From positions 434,001-498,000 of the forward strand of contig NZ_FNSF01000005.1 of NCBI RefSeq assembly GCF_900105455.1: a DNA stretch of 64,000 nucleotides. Direction: 5' to 3'. Positions 16,082 to 26,495 of the stretch are shown one piece after another. The notes below the pieces were generated by a model. It searched no databases, had not been told where the DNA came from, and saw only the letters and a program-made list of their open reading frames with translations. The DNA is from Tenacibaculum sp. MAR_2009_124 (GTDB taxonomy: Bacteria > Bacteroidota > Bacteroidia > Flavobacteriales > Flavobacteriaceae). The translations under genes and the position numbers were made by a program. Each line of letters opens with the position of its first letter. Positions within the stretch are counted from its first letter, which is position 1.

Positions 16082-18027
16082 TTATTCTCTAATAATTTCT
16101 ATTGTTGCTGCCTGCGCCTTTATAATTTCCTTAAAAAACTCTTTTAAGTTAAAATACTCTAAACTATTAAACACACTTCTATCAACACTGAATTTAAAGA
16201 AAAGCAAATACTCTTGATTTTTGACATGATTATTAACTAGCAACCTACCTCCATTATTTGGCAATGACAGTGCCTTATTTTCTAATAGTTTTTTCACAGT
16301 ATAGCCCTCGGGAAGTTTAATAGACAATATGTAGGTGAAATTCTTTGGATAACCAAAATCAACTGGATAATCACGTTTGTTCAGTTTAAACGGGTTTTCT
16401 TTTATCTTAGAAATTAAAATTGGTGATATTATGTATCCACCATTTTTTAATTCTGTTTCTAATGAAAATTGATAGGTCTCGGTTAACGATTTTTCAAAAT
16501 CCGTTTTATTATCAATATTAAAATCTTCTATTTCTAAATACGGATATTTTGATTCAAAGCTTTCTAAAATTTCTTCTTTATTTTTTGAGACCAACTCTCT
16601 TCTTCTATCCAACGCTTTATATCCAGTTTTAACAATTTTCATGCTTCCGATAGCCTCTTCTTCTAAAAGATCTAGTTTTACCCTAATACTTTCGGTTACC
16701 TTTGTTTTCATAGCTATCGGTTCCCAGAAACTACCTTTCTCAAAATCTAATACTCTTCCATCACCATTTACCGCTTCAAATCGAACCAACCCAAAGGGCA
16801 AAAACTTATCCGTTGCATCTAGGTAATACACTTTTTCATTTAAAATTATTTTAACAAAAAGGTAATTGAATTCATTTATTACAGGGTGCACCTTGATGGG
16901 TAAAGCTCTATTTCTAGTTTTAGACAAGACCAAATACGACTCAATTTTTAATGCCTGTAAGGCATTGTATAACGACAGGTTTATATCAAATATATTTCCT
17001 GTTCCTTGCTCAAACGCTTTTTTAACATTAACCTTTCTTGATGGCCAATACTTCTCATTCCAATTGAAATGATTTTGTATAAATCCAAAAGCTATCTTTG
17101 CTTTTTCTAAGTCAGAAGATGTAGTAAAACAATTCTCTGGTAACTTTCTTTTGAAATATCCTTTTTTGGTCACTTGCTTATCTAAAAAATTATTTTTCAA
17201 CTCTTTACCAGCATCTTTCCAAGTAGTTGTATACCTTTTTATCTCCCCCTTGGGCTTTTATACAAGGCCAATTCAAATGACAACTTTGCTTTATAATTAT
17301 CTGGGCTTAGCATATAATCTTCTTCTTCAAAGGCTGGAATAGTATCCATTCCGTAACTCAAATTTACACAAGCCCCACTGCTTAATCCTGGAACATCGAT
17401 ACAATCATGTTGGATTTTCTGATCATTTCGTTTCAATTTAAGGAATCCTAGAATCCTAACATTATATTGCCAATTTCCTAAAATAGATGCTGTAAAATCA
17501 CTTTTTAATTTGGGTATATCCGACTGAAACTTCCAATCGTCAATTGCTGAATATGGAGAAGTCACAGAATATACATATTCGATTACACTTCCTTCCTTTA
17601 TATCAGGCATTGTAAAAACGGCTTCTTTCCATTTATTCCCCAAGTCTTTATAATAGACATCCTTTTCAAGAAGGTGCTTCTTTTGAACCTTGCCACTTTC
17701 TAAAAGGTTGTAGGTAATTCCTTTTATATCATGGATTTTCTCTTCATCATAATACCGTATCTTAACAATAGACTCATCAACCCCCTTTTTCTTAAGTATT
17801 TTTACTTTAAAATAATAATCAGTAGTTTTTCTATAGTTCCTTTTTTTATTTAAATAATAGTTTCCATGCTCTTTTAAAATTAGTGCTCCAGCAATTGTAT
17901 CATTCTCGTAGGCCATCATTTCTAACTCTTCTTTGGAAACATCTCCTAATTTACTTGATATACTTTTTTGGGAATGTGTAGTGAGACTAATAAGTCCTGA
18001 AAAGACTAAAAGTATTATTTTTTTCAT
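16082..18027 (-). pseudogene. DUF3857/transglutaminase-like protein, split by a -1 frameshift
   Basis: This is one gene broken into an N-terminal frame (18027-17239, 262 codons) and a C-terminal frame (from about 17240, with internal ATG 17200, to 16082). The N-terminal part has a signal peptide (MKKIILLVFSGLISLTTHSQ) and a DUF3857 domain. It ends ...ALYKSP then RGR-stop. One frame over, KGEIKRYTTTWKDAG continues without a gap against the intact paralogue at 56540-58546. The change is the loss of one base at CCAAGGGGGAG. The transglutaminase-like part has QGTGNIFDIN where active enzymes have G-x-G-x-C, so it lacks the catalytic Cys, although FNYLFVK and YYLDATDKF remain. Frameshift, sequencing error at the G run, or (less likely) programmed slippage are all possible. 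Confidence 0.8.
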
Positions 18028-18088
18028 AAGCTATTTTAATTAAAAACCCTTGCAACTTGCAAGGGTTCAAAAATAAAAAATAGATTTT

Positions 18089-20341
18089 TTATTGCAAATT
18101 TTTAGAGCTTATATGAAACTCTTCATAAGTTTCAAGTAAACTTATAAGACCTGATACTAAATCTTGTGTTTCTAATAAGATACTAAAATATAATGTTGTG
18201 TTTTTAGGACTTGTCTCGTCCGTTCTAATTCTATCAACTTGTTTTTCAATTGAACGAGAAACTTCTTTTAATAAAGTTCGTTTTTCTTCAATGATAAGAG
18301 AAAGTTTATCAAAACTACGTTCCTCAAAAACATCTTTAATATTACTAAGTAATGACGATAACGTACCATCTATTTCTTTTAAATCCTTTAGCTGACCTTT
18401 TTTCAGGTTTTTATGATTATTGTTAACATGTTTATATGTCGCTCTAGAAATATAACTAATAGACTGGGCTACATCTTGCAAATACCCAAGAATTAAAATG
18501 TAGAATCTACTGGCTTGAACTGAAGTATCATCTAAAGACTTGATAAAATAAAATACCCCATCTTTTAGGCTATCAATTTCATCGTTTAATTTCGTTACGT
18601 GCTTATCTGTTTTACGCAATTTAATTAAATCGTGATTTGCCAAATCATTCACCACACTTGAAAACAATTTGTTTATTCTTTCTGCAACTCCCGCAATATG
18701 ATCAGAACTTTCCTCGATTACTCCATTAATTGAGATTAACTCTGCTCTTTCAACATAAACCTGTTTCTTTTCTTCTTTTGATTTTCTGGAATACATGATA
18801 CTCGTTCTTGTTACCAATCCTATAATTAATAACAATAACACAGGAATCATTGCAATATGCCAACTAATTAAATAAGCTACAATACCAGCAGCTGTAAATG
18901 CAACAATAGCAGTTAAAAACCAACCTCCAATTACATTAAGTACACCTGCTACTCTGTACACGGCGCTCTCACGTCCCCATGCTCTATCTGCTAAAGAAGT
19001 ACCCATTGCTACCATAAATGTTACATAAGTAGTTGATAATGGCAATTTCATAGAGGTTGCTATAGAAATTAAAATACTTGCCATAATTAAATTTACCGCT
19101 GCTCTTACCAAGTCAAACGCTGGTAACTCATACACCTTATCTTTTGGTAATTTAATTATTGGTTTCTCAAACTTTGAGTTTATATAATCTTGAGTTTTAG
19201 AAGGGATAACTAAATTAATTCCTTTATTAGTAAACATTGCCAATCTTACAACAACTCTTGAAAGATTATTAGGCTGAAACTTTTCTTGCCCTTCACCTTG
19301 TCTTGATAAATTAATTCCTGTTTCAATTACGGCTTTTGCTTTTTTAGAAGTCCATAATGTAATGACCATAACAGCTCCTGCAAGCAATAATAACCAAACA
19401 TTAGAAGGCACTTTCTTTGCTAAGACTCCCATTGAAAATTGATCGGCAGCAACACCTGATGCTTGCCATGCTTCATACGAATTTAAAGCGGCAATAGGCA
19501 CTCCAATAAAGTTTACCAAGTCATTTCCAGCAAATGCCATTGCCAAAGAAAATGTTCCTACGGCAATAATAACGACTAAGATGTTAAGTTTAAAAAACTT
19601 TACAATTCCATGTGATATTAACGACCAAAGAGCAAAACTTCCCGCAACAATTGCTACTGAGTTTCCTTCAACTAATCCTTTTATATTTCCATAGAATGGA
19701 GTTCCTTTCAATCCTTTGATAATAATGAAATATGTAATTGCGGTAATTGCAAACCCACCAAATAAAGCATTGATGTAAGCGGGTCTTTTTTCAAAATCAA
19801 AAGAATAAATTAACCTTGAGAAGTACTGAACGATAGCACCTACCGTAAAGGCTACGATGACCGAAATAACTATTCCGGTTATAATTTCCATAGCTTTTTT
19901 ATCATTAATATAAGACCAAATATCAGCGATAGTCTGAGTATCACTTGCCGAAATTTTTATTAACGCCATTGCTACTGCCGCCCCTAACAATTCAAATACA
20001 ATAGATACCGTTGTTGAAGTAGGCATTCCAAAGGAATTAAAGATATCTAACAATAAAATATCTGTAATCATTACTGCCATGAATATGTACATAATTTCTT
20101 CAAACATGAACATATCAGGATTAAAAATCCCTTTACGAGCAACCTCCATCATACCGCTTGAAGTAACTGCCCCAATGAACACTCCAAAACTGGCTATAAT
20201 CATGATTGTTTTAATCGGTATCGCCTTTGAGCCAATAGCTGAATTTAAAAAATTAACAGCATCGTTACTTACCCCCACTACTAAATCTGCTAGAGCTAAA
20301 ACAGCTAGCGCGACAAGCATTAAAATATATGGATCTCCCAT
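18089..20341 (-). CDS. Inorganic phosphate transporter, PiT family
   Basis: A 750-residue inner-membrane Pi permease. Two PiT signature regions are visible: the N-terminal block VGVSNDAVNFLNSAIGSKA (about 23-41) and the later block AFAGNDLVNFIGVPIAAL. About ten hydrophobic segments end near residue 520. The C-terminal ~230 residues are soluble and helical, resembling the PhoU/DUF47-like tail of long PiT proteins (RINKLFSSVVNDLANHDL). It is predicted to import phosphate with a cation. It follows the porin gene, with a 76-bp gap holding its own promoter, so outer- and inner-membrane phosphate entry are encoded together. Confidence 0.9.
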   Translation of the reverse strand: MGDPYILMLVALAVLALADLVVGVSNDAVNFLNSAIGSKAIPIKTIMIIASFGVFIGAVTSSGMMEVARKGIFNPDMFMFEEIMYIFMAVMITDILLLDIFNSFGMPTSTTVSIVFELLGAAVAMALIKISASDTQTIADIWSYINDKKAMEIITGIVISVIVAFTVGAIVQYFSRLIYSFDFEKRPAYINALFGGFAITAITYFIIIKGLKGTPFYGNIKGLVEGNSVAIVAGSFALWSLISHGIVKFFKLNILVVIIAVGTFSLAMAFAGNDLVNFIGVPIAALNSYEAWQASGVAADQFSMGVLAKKVPSNVWLLLLAGAVMVITLWTSKKAKAVIETGINLSRQGEGQEKFQPNNLSRVVVRLAMFTNKGINLVIPSKTQDYINSKFEKPIIKLPKDKVYELPAFDLVRAAVNLIMASILISIATSMKLPLSTTYVTFMVAMGTSLADRAWGRESAVYRVAGVLNVIGGWFLTAIVAFTAAGIVAYLISWHIAMIPVLLLLIIGLVTRTSIMYSRKSKEEKKQVYVERAELISINGVIEESSDHIAGVAERINKLFSSVVNDLANHDLIKLRKTDKHVTKLNDEIDSLKDGVFYFIKSLDDTSVQASRFYILILGYLQDVAQSISYISRATYKHVNNNHKNLKKGQLKDLKEIDGTLSSLLSNIKDVFEERSFDKLSLIIEEKRTLLKEVSRSIEKQVDRIRTDETSPKNTTLYFSILLETQDLVSGLISLLETYEEFHISSKNLQ

Positions 20342-20366
20342 TCTGTAGTTTATAATTTTAGTGTTG

Positions 20367-20394
20367 CAAAATTACTAACACGTAATATCACAAA
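20367..20394 (-). promoter_or_regulatory. Predicted PiT promoter
   Basis: TTTG (20394-20391), 16 bp, TAATTTTG (20374-20367) on the minus strand, giving a leader of about 20 nt. It fits the Bacteroidota consensus with spacing one base short. Confidence 0.45.
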
Positions 20395-20417
20395 TGTTAT
20401 TTTTATGTTATCATTTT

Positions 20418-21650
20418 TTAAAAATGAATATCTACCTGAAGTCTATATAAAAACTTGTTCCCTGTAAACATTTCATCTATATAACTTATATCAGTTTGGA
20501 CTTTCAACTTATGTCCAGCAATATACTTTGAAAGTCCTAATGTATAGTTATTTATATCAGACTTACCTGTCAACTCTTCAAAAGAAACATTACCATACCT
20601 TCCTGAAACTTCCCAATTCTTCTTAAACAAATAACCCCCTTGTAAATTCAAAGCGCTTCCTTCTAAAACCGATACTTTATCTCCTTTATCATCAAATACA
20701 ATAGACCCATCAGAATTTTTAGCTATTGCATTCTGCGCATCTCGGTGAGCATATTCTCCCATAAAAGAAAATCCTTTATACTTGAACATAGCGTCAGCAA
20801 AAATGGTTGAAATATTCGTTTCATGAAACCCTACATCGTTTCTCATGTAGCTTCCCATATTACTTCTAGTTTTAACTGCATTATTATTAAAATCGTAGGT
20901 AAATCCTAAGGCCAATTTCGGTTTCTCTTCCCTATCTAAATCTGCTCCTTTGTAATCGCCCTTTGAACCAGTAAACAGACCAAATGGTAACATTTCAATT
21001 CTTGAAGTATATTGAAATCCTCCTAAATTTCCGGTAGTAACATTTCGACCTTCACCTTGAGAAATAGCAATAATTTCTCTTATTAAAAATTTATCTGTTA
21101 AATTAAAATGATGTCTTAACTGCATTCCCATATCACGATCTATATTAAAATGTCTATTCAATAAAGATCGATCTACTAACTGCATGTCTCCTGAAGAAAT
21201 AACACGTTCTCTGTTTCCTGGAAGTTTCGTTTGCCCCATCCATAAATCAAAGTTCTTGTGGAAATTCCATTTTATTACCGCGTCATAAATTACTCTTGGA
21301 GCGTTGTTTGTAAATTCATTAGCGCCACCGATATCATTATTTGATAATCCTAACTCAATTTTGTACGTTAGTTTAGGTGAAAAAGCAAAACCGTTAAATT
21401 TTAATCTAGCTCTTCTTACAGCAAATGATGTTGATGTCTCTGTACCAGATTCGGTACTCCAATTTGCTTGTGTTAAGAATTGCATTCTTGCGGAAAACTT
21501 CATGGACCAAGTACTGTCTTTATCGACAATGTTCAATATTCCTTTACCAAATTTTTTCGTAGTTGTAGTAGTAGGCTCACTTTTTTTTTGCGAATAGGCA
21601 AAAAGTGTCATGAGCATGCTTAGTACAATAAGCACGTTTCTATTATTCAT
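20418..21650 (-). CDS. Phosphate-selective porin O/P-like outer-membrane protein
   Basis: About 410 residues from ATG 21650; a start at 21683 would place non-signal residues before the signal peptide MNNRNVLIVLSMLMTLFAYS. After a short Thr-rich linker the chain is a beta-barrel of OprO/OprP type: KFSARMQFLTQANW, FNGFAFSPKLTYKIELG, LWMGQTKLPGNRERV, and a C-terminal strand ending LYRLQVDIHF with the terminal Phe expected for Bam-dependent insertion. In the family these porins pass phosphate or polyphosphate. Its promoter has a Pho-box-like array, and PiT follows in the same direction. Confidence 0.85.
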   Translation of the reverse strand: MNNRNVLIVLSMLMTLFAYSQKKSEPTTTTTKKFGKGILNIVDKDSTWSMKFSARMQFLTQANWSTESGTETSTSFAVRRARLKFNGFAFSPKLTYKIELGLSNNDIGGANEFTNNAPRVIYDAVIKWNFHKNFDLWMGQTKLPGNRERVISSGDMQLVDRSLLNRHFNIDRDMGMQLRHHFNLTDKFLIREIIAISQGEGRNVTTGNLGGFQYTSRIEMLPFGLFTGSKGDYKGADLDREEKPKLALGFTYDFNNNAVKTRSNMGSYMRNDVGFHETNISTIFADAMFKYKGFSFMGEYAHRDAQNAIAKNSDGSIVFDDKGDKVSVLEGSALNLQGGYLFKKNWEVSGRYGNVSFEELTGKSDINNYTLGLSKYIAGHKLKVQTDISYIDEMFTGNKFLYRLQVDIHF

Positions 21651-21680
21651 TAGATTTAGTTTTTGTCGGACGCAAAGAAC

Positions 21681-21723
21681 CAAACCTAACGTTAATTAAG
21701 TGTTAAGTGAATGTTATTAAAAA
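21681..21723 (-). promoter_or_regulatory. Pho-box-like 11-bp direct repeats and -7 box of the porin promoter
   Basis: Three 11-bp units start exactly at 21691, 21702 and 21713: GTTAATTAAGT, GTTAAGTGAAT and GTTATTAAAAA. They abut (2 bp) a perfect minus-strand -7 box TAGGTTTG (21688-21681). No -33 TTTG is present where expected, as in activator-dependent promoters. Eleven-base tandem sites are how OmpR/PhoB-type regulators bind, and the target gene is a phosphate-type porin. Confidence 0.6.
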
Positions 21724-21870
21724 ACTGCTTTGGCCAAATACAGTACGTCATATTCGATAGTCGACAAAAACTAAACTATGACTAGTTCTCAAATTTAAAG
21801 AAGTACAAATCTACCCTCTTGTAGTTACGTTATAATTAATTTAACCTTAAATAATTGTTATGTTAAATGT

Positions 21871-22776
21871 TTATATATAATAAGACAAGCTACTGGGACC
21901 TTCTAAAACATCTCTTTTAATTTGCATTACACCAACAGCGCTTGTTACCACATGCCACTTAACCAATGTTATTTCATTGTTTTCAATTTCTAACCCAGTA
22001 ATACAGCGAGGGTGGACACAACTTCCGTCATTAAAATGTGGCGGTTCGTCTTCAGAAGGAAACCTAGGCCTATGTGTATGTCCTGTAATAATCATTTGAT
22101 TATTATTTTCTTTAACCCATCTTTCTAATCGGCGCTCTACTCTAATTAACCCTTTATGATTTTGAGCAGGACTCGTTGGGTCTTTTACACCGAGAACTTG
22201 CAAGGGCTTCCACAATACTTTTACAAGAAACCTACTAAGCTTCCAAAAGTTATAATTGAACCAATCAGCTTGGTGCCCATGTAATAAAAAGATACTCTTA
22301 CCATCACTTTGAGTAAGTCTAATCCCTTCCGAAAAAGAAGGCCCTATCATGAGTTCTTTTTCTTTATCATCAGAAGTATTATAATAGTAATGCAAGTTTT
22401 CAGCTATTTTCTTTGGATTTCTATAATCCATATCATGATTCCCCCAAATGAAATGTAATCGTCCGAGCTCATGAAATTCTTTCAACAAGAGAAAAACGTC
22501 CTTATTTGCATCAAAAATTGCAGAAAACTTATTTTCCCATAACTCATCCCCGTCTCCTAGTTCTATATAGGTAAAGTCTTTGTTTAAGTATTCTGATAAA
22601 GCATAATGATAAATTTTTCTATTATGTGAAAAGTCATCAGCGAAACTATTATCTCCCCTGTGACAATCCGAAAACAAGATATACCTGGAATCTTTAGAGA
22701 GATCCAATTTTTTTGCATTTAAAAAAGCTCTAGATATTCTATAACTTGAAGACATAACCTTACTTTTTATTAGCAT
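21871..22776 (-). CDS. Calcineurin-like metallophosphoesterase
   Basis: About 294-301 residues (start 22776 or ATG 22755). Dinuclear metal ligands are visible in order: SDCHRGD (D-x-H), LGDGDELWE (GD), WGNHDMD (GNHD), LLHGHQADW, and ITGHTHRP (GHTH). The pattern resembles UDP-2,3-diacylglucosamine hydrolase-like and related phosphoesterases, but I cannot name the substrate. No signal peptide is seen, so it is probably cytoplasmic or peripheral. It is monocistronic, 188 bp upstream of the phosphate genes in the same direction. A role in phosphate recycling is speculation based on position. Confidence 0.8.
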   Translation of the reverse strand: MLIKSKVMSSSYRISRAFLNAKKLDLSKDSRYILFSDCHRGDNSFADDFSHNRKIYHYALSEYLNKDFTYIELGDGDELWENKFSAIFDANKDVFLLLKEFHELGRLHFIWGNHDMDYRNPKKIAENLHYYYNTSDDKEKELMIGPSFSEGIRLTQSDGKSIFLLHGHQADWFNYNFWKLSRFLVKVLWKPLQVLGVKDPTSPAQNHKGLIRVERRLERWVKENNNQMIITGHTHRPRFPSEDEPPHFNDGSCVHPRCITGLEIENNEITLVKWHVVTSAVGVMQIKRDVLEGPSSLSYYI

Positions 22777-22954
22777 AAAGATGCGGAAAAATTTCTAAAA
22801 CCTTATACCACAATTTACCCTACCTTAACTTTTTGCATTTTACCCAAATAAAAAACAAAACTTACCTTCTGATTATAAACAAGATACATTACTTTTAAGC
22901 TAATAAACTTATCATTAAGTTTTACGAATAAAATTAACTTTAAACCCTTCTAAA

Positions 22955-25045
22955 ATGAAAAGCAAGTATTTACTTATTTGTACGGTATTTTTATACCTGA
23001 ATTTGAGCAATGTTTTCGCTCAAACCCCCAACATGTTTTATGGTACTATTGAAACAGAATATGCCACAAAACTGAAAAAATTGGCTCCAAATGATATTAA
23101 TATCATTTCCTCCTTAAATGGATATAGTGCGGTTAAGCTAAGTGATAAAGCTGCCGAAAAACTGCATCACATGGTACTGACTCACGGGCCTGGTTTTATC
23201 TTCGAAAAATCGGAAGCCCAAGCCATCAACACCATCAATAACCATCAATCCAGACAACAACAACAAAAAACAGCTAGCTATTCAATTTCTGAAGATCAAT
23301 TGGTAAATCAAGGGATTACTCTGGTAAACAATACCAATATCGATGCACATATTAGAGAATTGGAAGCCTATGGAACCAGATATCACACTACTCAAAAGGC
23401 AAGACAATCGGTGCTAGATTTAAAGCAAAAATGGGAAACCATATCAAATGGACGATCGGATGTATCTGTTAAAATTGTTGAACATCAAAGTACCTCTATG
23501 CCCTCCGTTGTAATGACTATTCAAGGTCAAGAATTACCAAATGAATATGTAATTATTGGTGGTCATATCGATTCTGTGAGTCCTGAACGAGATACCAACG
23601 CACCTGGAGCTGACGACAATGCTTCTGGGATAGCTACCATTACAGAAGTGGCTCGAGTACTGTTCGAAATGAACTTTCAACCTAAAAGAACTATTGAGTT
23701 TATGGCGTACGCAGCTGAAGAAGTAGGTTTAAGAGGTTCTAGAGAGATTGCGGAAGACTATAAAAACAGAAATGTCAATGTTATTTCTTATGTCCAGTTC
23801 GACATGACCAACTACAAGGGGTCTCCGAAAGATGTGTATATTTCTGACGATAGCTTTAATAGCACTACTTTAAATTCTTTTTTGGCTAATTTAATGGATC
23901 ATTACAACGCATCTGGAAGTCATCAATTTACTTATGATTACACACGCTGTAACTACGGTTGCTCCGATCATTATAGTTGGGCTCAGCAAGGGTACGCAGC
24001 AGCTTTTCCTTTCGAGGCTTCTTTTAACGAATCAAACCCTTATATTCATACCATTAGAGATACTTCTACCAGGTTCCCTACAGCGAATGCCACCCATGCT
24101 GCCAAATTTGCCAAACTTGGACTTGAGTACTTAATTGAAGTAGCAAAAAGCAAGGGTAGCGTTACGGTTCCTTCATATTGTAGTTCTAATGGAAACAATG
24201 TTAGCGACGAGTACATTCAAAATGTCACTATTGGGAACATTAATAATAATTCCAGCGCCCAAAATGGATATCAAGATTTCACAGCTCAAAACACTGAATT
24301 AAAACAAAACACTTCTCACACCATTTCTATTACTCCAAAATGGACGGGAAGAAGTTATCAGGAAGGTTATGCAGTATGGATTGATCTTAATCAAGATTCA
24401 GATTTTGAAGATGCTGGTGAATTGGTATGGAGCAAATCCATTTCAACTGAATCTCCTGTAAGTGGTAGTTTTAGTATTCCATCAACAGCAAAGCTCGGAA
24501 AAACTAGGATACGTGTTAGTATGCAATACAATAAAATCCCTTCTCCTTGCGGGGCTTTTAATTATGGAGAAGTTGAAGATTACTCAGTAACCATTGCAGA
24601 AGGAGGAGGAACGGATCCTGATCCTGATATCTGTGCTGGGGTACCTCAATACAACGCCAACCAAAATTACCAGTCTGGCGATAAAGTCGTTTATTTTAAC
24701 ACATTATACGAAAGAACATCAAACGGCTGGAAACGTATTGGAACTTGCGGAGTTAATAGAGTAGTAAATGATACCGAACCAATCCCTACATTAGTAAGCA
24801 ATAATAAAGTCGTTTTGGTTTCTCCGAACCCACTAAAAGGTAAGGTTATCACAGTTCGAATACAAAATGAGTTATGGAAGTATAAAGAAGTGACTATTTA
24901 CGATGCCAATGGTAAATTGTTACAAAACATTTCAATGAAAGCGGACAGTCAAAATATTGACGTTTCTAACTTATCTGCAGGAATTTACTTTATTTCTCTT
25001 TCAAACACCAATAGCATTTACACGCAACAATTAGTTAAAGAATAG
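22955..25045 (+). CDS. Secreted M28 zinc aminopeptidase with GEVED, carbohydrate-binding and T9SS domains
   Basis: A 696-residue exported peptidase. Signal peptide MKSKYLLICTVFLYLNLSNVFAQ. The M28 catalytic domain (about 110-400) shows the zinc and catalytic residues in IIGGHIDSV, APGADDNASG, YAAEEVGLRGS, a YVQFDMTNY Asp and a late HTIRDTSTRF His. A GEVED domain follows (about 405-550: YAVWIDLNQDSDFED ... NYGEVEDYSV). A short ChtBD3-like module comes next (YNANQNYQSGDKVVYFNTLY, about 570-595). The C-terminal ~75 residues are a type A sorting tail (VSPNPLKGKV ... GIYFISL) for type IX secretion. It digests peptides outside the cell or at its surface. Confidence 0.92.
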   Translation: MKSKYLLICTVFLYLNLSNVFAQTPNMFYGTIETEYATKLKKLAPNDINIISSLNGYSAVKLSDKAAEKLHHMVLTHGPGFIFEKSEAQAINTINNHQSRQQQQKTASYSISEDQLVNQGITLVNNTNIDAHIRELEAYGTRYHTTQKARQSVLDLKQKWETISNGRSDVSVKIVEHQSTSMPSVVMTIQGQELPNEYVIIGGHIDSVSPERDTNAPGADDNASGIATITEVARVLFEMNFQPKRTIEFMAYAAEEVGLRGSREIAEDYKNRNVNVISYVQFDMTNYKGSPKDVYISDDSFNSTTLNSFLANLMDHYNASGSHQFTYDYTRCNYGCSDHYSWAQQGYAAAFPFEASFNESNPYIHTIRDTSTRFPTANATHAAKFAKLGLEYLIEVAKSKGSVTVPSYCSSNGNNVSDEYIQNVTIGNINNNSSAQNGYQDFTAQNTELKQNTSHTISITPKWTGRSYQEGYAVWIDLNQDSDFEDAGELVWSKSISTESPVSGSFSIPSTAKLGKTRIRVSMQYNKIPSPCGAFNYGEVEDYSVTIAEGGGTDPDPDICAGVPQYNANQNYQSGDKVVYFNTLYERTSNGWKRIGTCGVNRVVNDTEPIPTLVSNNKVVLVSPNPLKGKVITVRIQNELWKYKEVTIYDANGKLLQNISMKADSQNIDVSNLSAGIYFISLSNTNSIYTQQLVKE

Positions 25046-25070
25046 TAACCTTAATCAAGTTTTTATTAAA

Positions 25071-25099
25071 TAAACCCGAGCCTTTCAAGCTCGGGTTTA
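25071..25099. terminator. Bidirectional hairpin between convergent genes
   Basis: AAACCCGAGC / GCTCGGGTTT, a ten-pair stem with a seven-base loop, between the M28 peptidase and the DUF5689 gene. Short T runs lie on both sides. Confidence 0.75.
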
Positions 25100-25123
25100 T
25101 GCATTGCACTCGCTCAAACTTTT

Positions 25124-26473
25124 CTAATTTGCTGAAACCTTAACATTTTCAATATTCAACGTCATATTTTCATTATTTATATCACTTCCAGTATACTTGA
25201 AAGCAATGTAAGCAGTTCCTGAATAAGCTGATAAATCTATTTCGCCCGAATCAGTAAATGTAAACCAAGATGAGAAGTTTTCTAAATAACTAACCTTAAA
25301 CGGCAATGGTGCCCAAGTAGCGTTCTCAACTCCGCCTTCTTCACCATTAAAATCAGTAGAAATTAGTACTTCTAATGGATCATGCCCCTCGTCTGGATAG
25401 GCATGTTGCGTTTGAAATGTTAACATTTCATTGTCCTGTGCTTCTAAGTTGATTTCAGGAGTAATTAACCATACAATATTTGAACTATCACCCGATCCAA
25501 ACGGATTGAATTCAGCGTAACCATTTCTTTGATATACACTTTCCATCCAAACTTTAGACCCCGCTTCAGCATAGTTAATCCATCCGTCAATATCAAGATT
25601 GGTATCATCTGTAGCAGTTTGAAAATCTTCCCCAAAAATAGGATCGCACCTCGCTTCTGTGAAATCTAAATCGTAAGTGTCTCGAATAAATAATTGAAAA
25701 TCGCCTCTATAATTTCCAATTACTGCTATTATGTTCCCACTCATATCTGGAATAGACTGCGCTTTAAAATCGGCAAAACCACTATTACGCATAATAATCT
25801 TTTCTCCATCAATACAGCTGTTAAACACACGATTTGCATTAAAAGTGTTATCCAAATTCCCATAAGTTTGACCTTTACTTTCGGCTTGCATATTATTTAA
25901 AGAAACCAACATGCTGTTATGCGATATATTTAAATCTGCTATACTACTTATTTCTCTTGGCACAATTTCAGTTACTATAGAAGATCTTAGTATATGATCT
26001 TTTTCAATATCGTTGAAAAATGGTATTCTGCCCACGGAAGCTCCATTAACTTTCCCAATCTCTAACACACCATTATTATCATGCATTCCTAAACCATCTA
26101 ACTTTACATAAACTTTTCTGCCGATATTATAAAAAGCATACATATCAACTGCGTCAACCGCTAATTGAATTGCAGCTGTAGGACTTTCAGGTTTATTCTG
26201 AATAGCTAAAACCTTATACATATTTCCAGCTTCATCACTTGACACAACATAGCCTTCAATTACTAAGCCCTCTCCTATGGAACTAAAATTTAATACATCA
26301 CTACCTAAATCATTAAAGGTTGCTATTAATGTCGAAATAGAACTATTAACAATTATACTAGGTTCTTCGACTGAAACTTCTGGTAGACAATAATCATTAT
26401 TATCTACACATGAAACAGCTGCTTTTAAAAATAGAAGTAAAACGGCTATTACAATTATACTTTTCATTTTCAT
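25124..26473 (-). CDS. DUF5689 surface lipoprotein with choice-of-anchor J-type domain
   Basis: A 449-residue lipoprotein; the signal sequence ends LFLKAAVSC, a lipobox with Cys at about 22. A DUF5689 domain (about 35-275: VIEGYVVSSDEAGNMYK, YNIGRKVYVKLDGLGMHD) is followed by a beta-sandwich (about 280-449: GEDFQTATDDTNLDIDGWIN, EINLEAQDNEMLTFQTQHAY) ending KVSAN, like the choice-of-anchor J class. It lies 22 bp after the TonB receptor gene, so the two are an operon. The pair looks like a SusC/SusD-type uptake unit with DUF5689 in place of SusD. The substrate is unknown. Confidence 0.85.
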   Translation of the reverse strand: MKMKSIIVIAVLLLFLKAAVSCVDNNDYCLPEVSVEEPSIIVNSSISTLIATFNDLGSDVLNFSSIGEGLVIEGYVVSSDEAGNMYKVLAIQNKPESPTAAIQLAVDAVDMYAFYNIGRKVYVKLDGLGMHDNNGVLEIGKVNGASVGRIPFFNDIEKDHILRSSIVTEIVPREISSIADLNISHNSMLVSLNNMQAESKGQTYGNLDNTFNANRVFNSCIDGEKIIMRNSGFADFKAQSIPDMSGNIIAVIGNYRGDFQLFIRDTYDLDFTEARCDPIFGEDFQTATDDTNLDIDGWINYAEAGSKVWMESVYQRNGYAEFNPFGSGDSSNIVWLITPEINLEAQDNEMLTFQTQHAYPDEGHDPLEVLISTDFNGEEGGVENATWAPLPFKVSYLENFSSWFTFTDSGEIDLSAYSGTAYIAFKYTGSDINNENMTLNIENVKVSAN

Positions 26474-26495
26474 TTTTTTATTGTTTTGGGTTTTG

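Noticed and set aside
17230..17260. Programmed -1 frameshift
   Set aside because: No canonical X-XXY-YYZ slippery heptamer in the zero frame; base loss or sequencing error explains it more simply.
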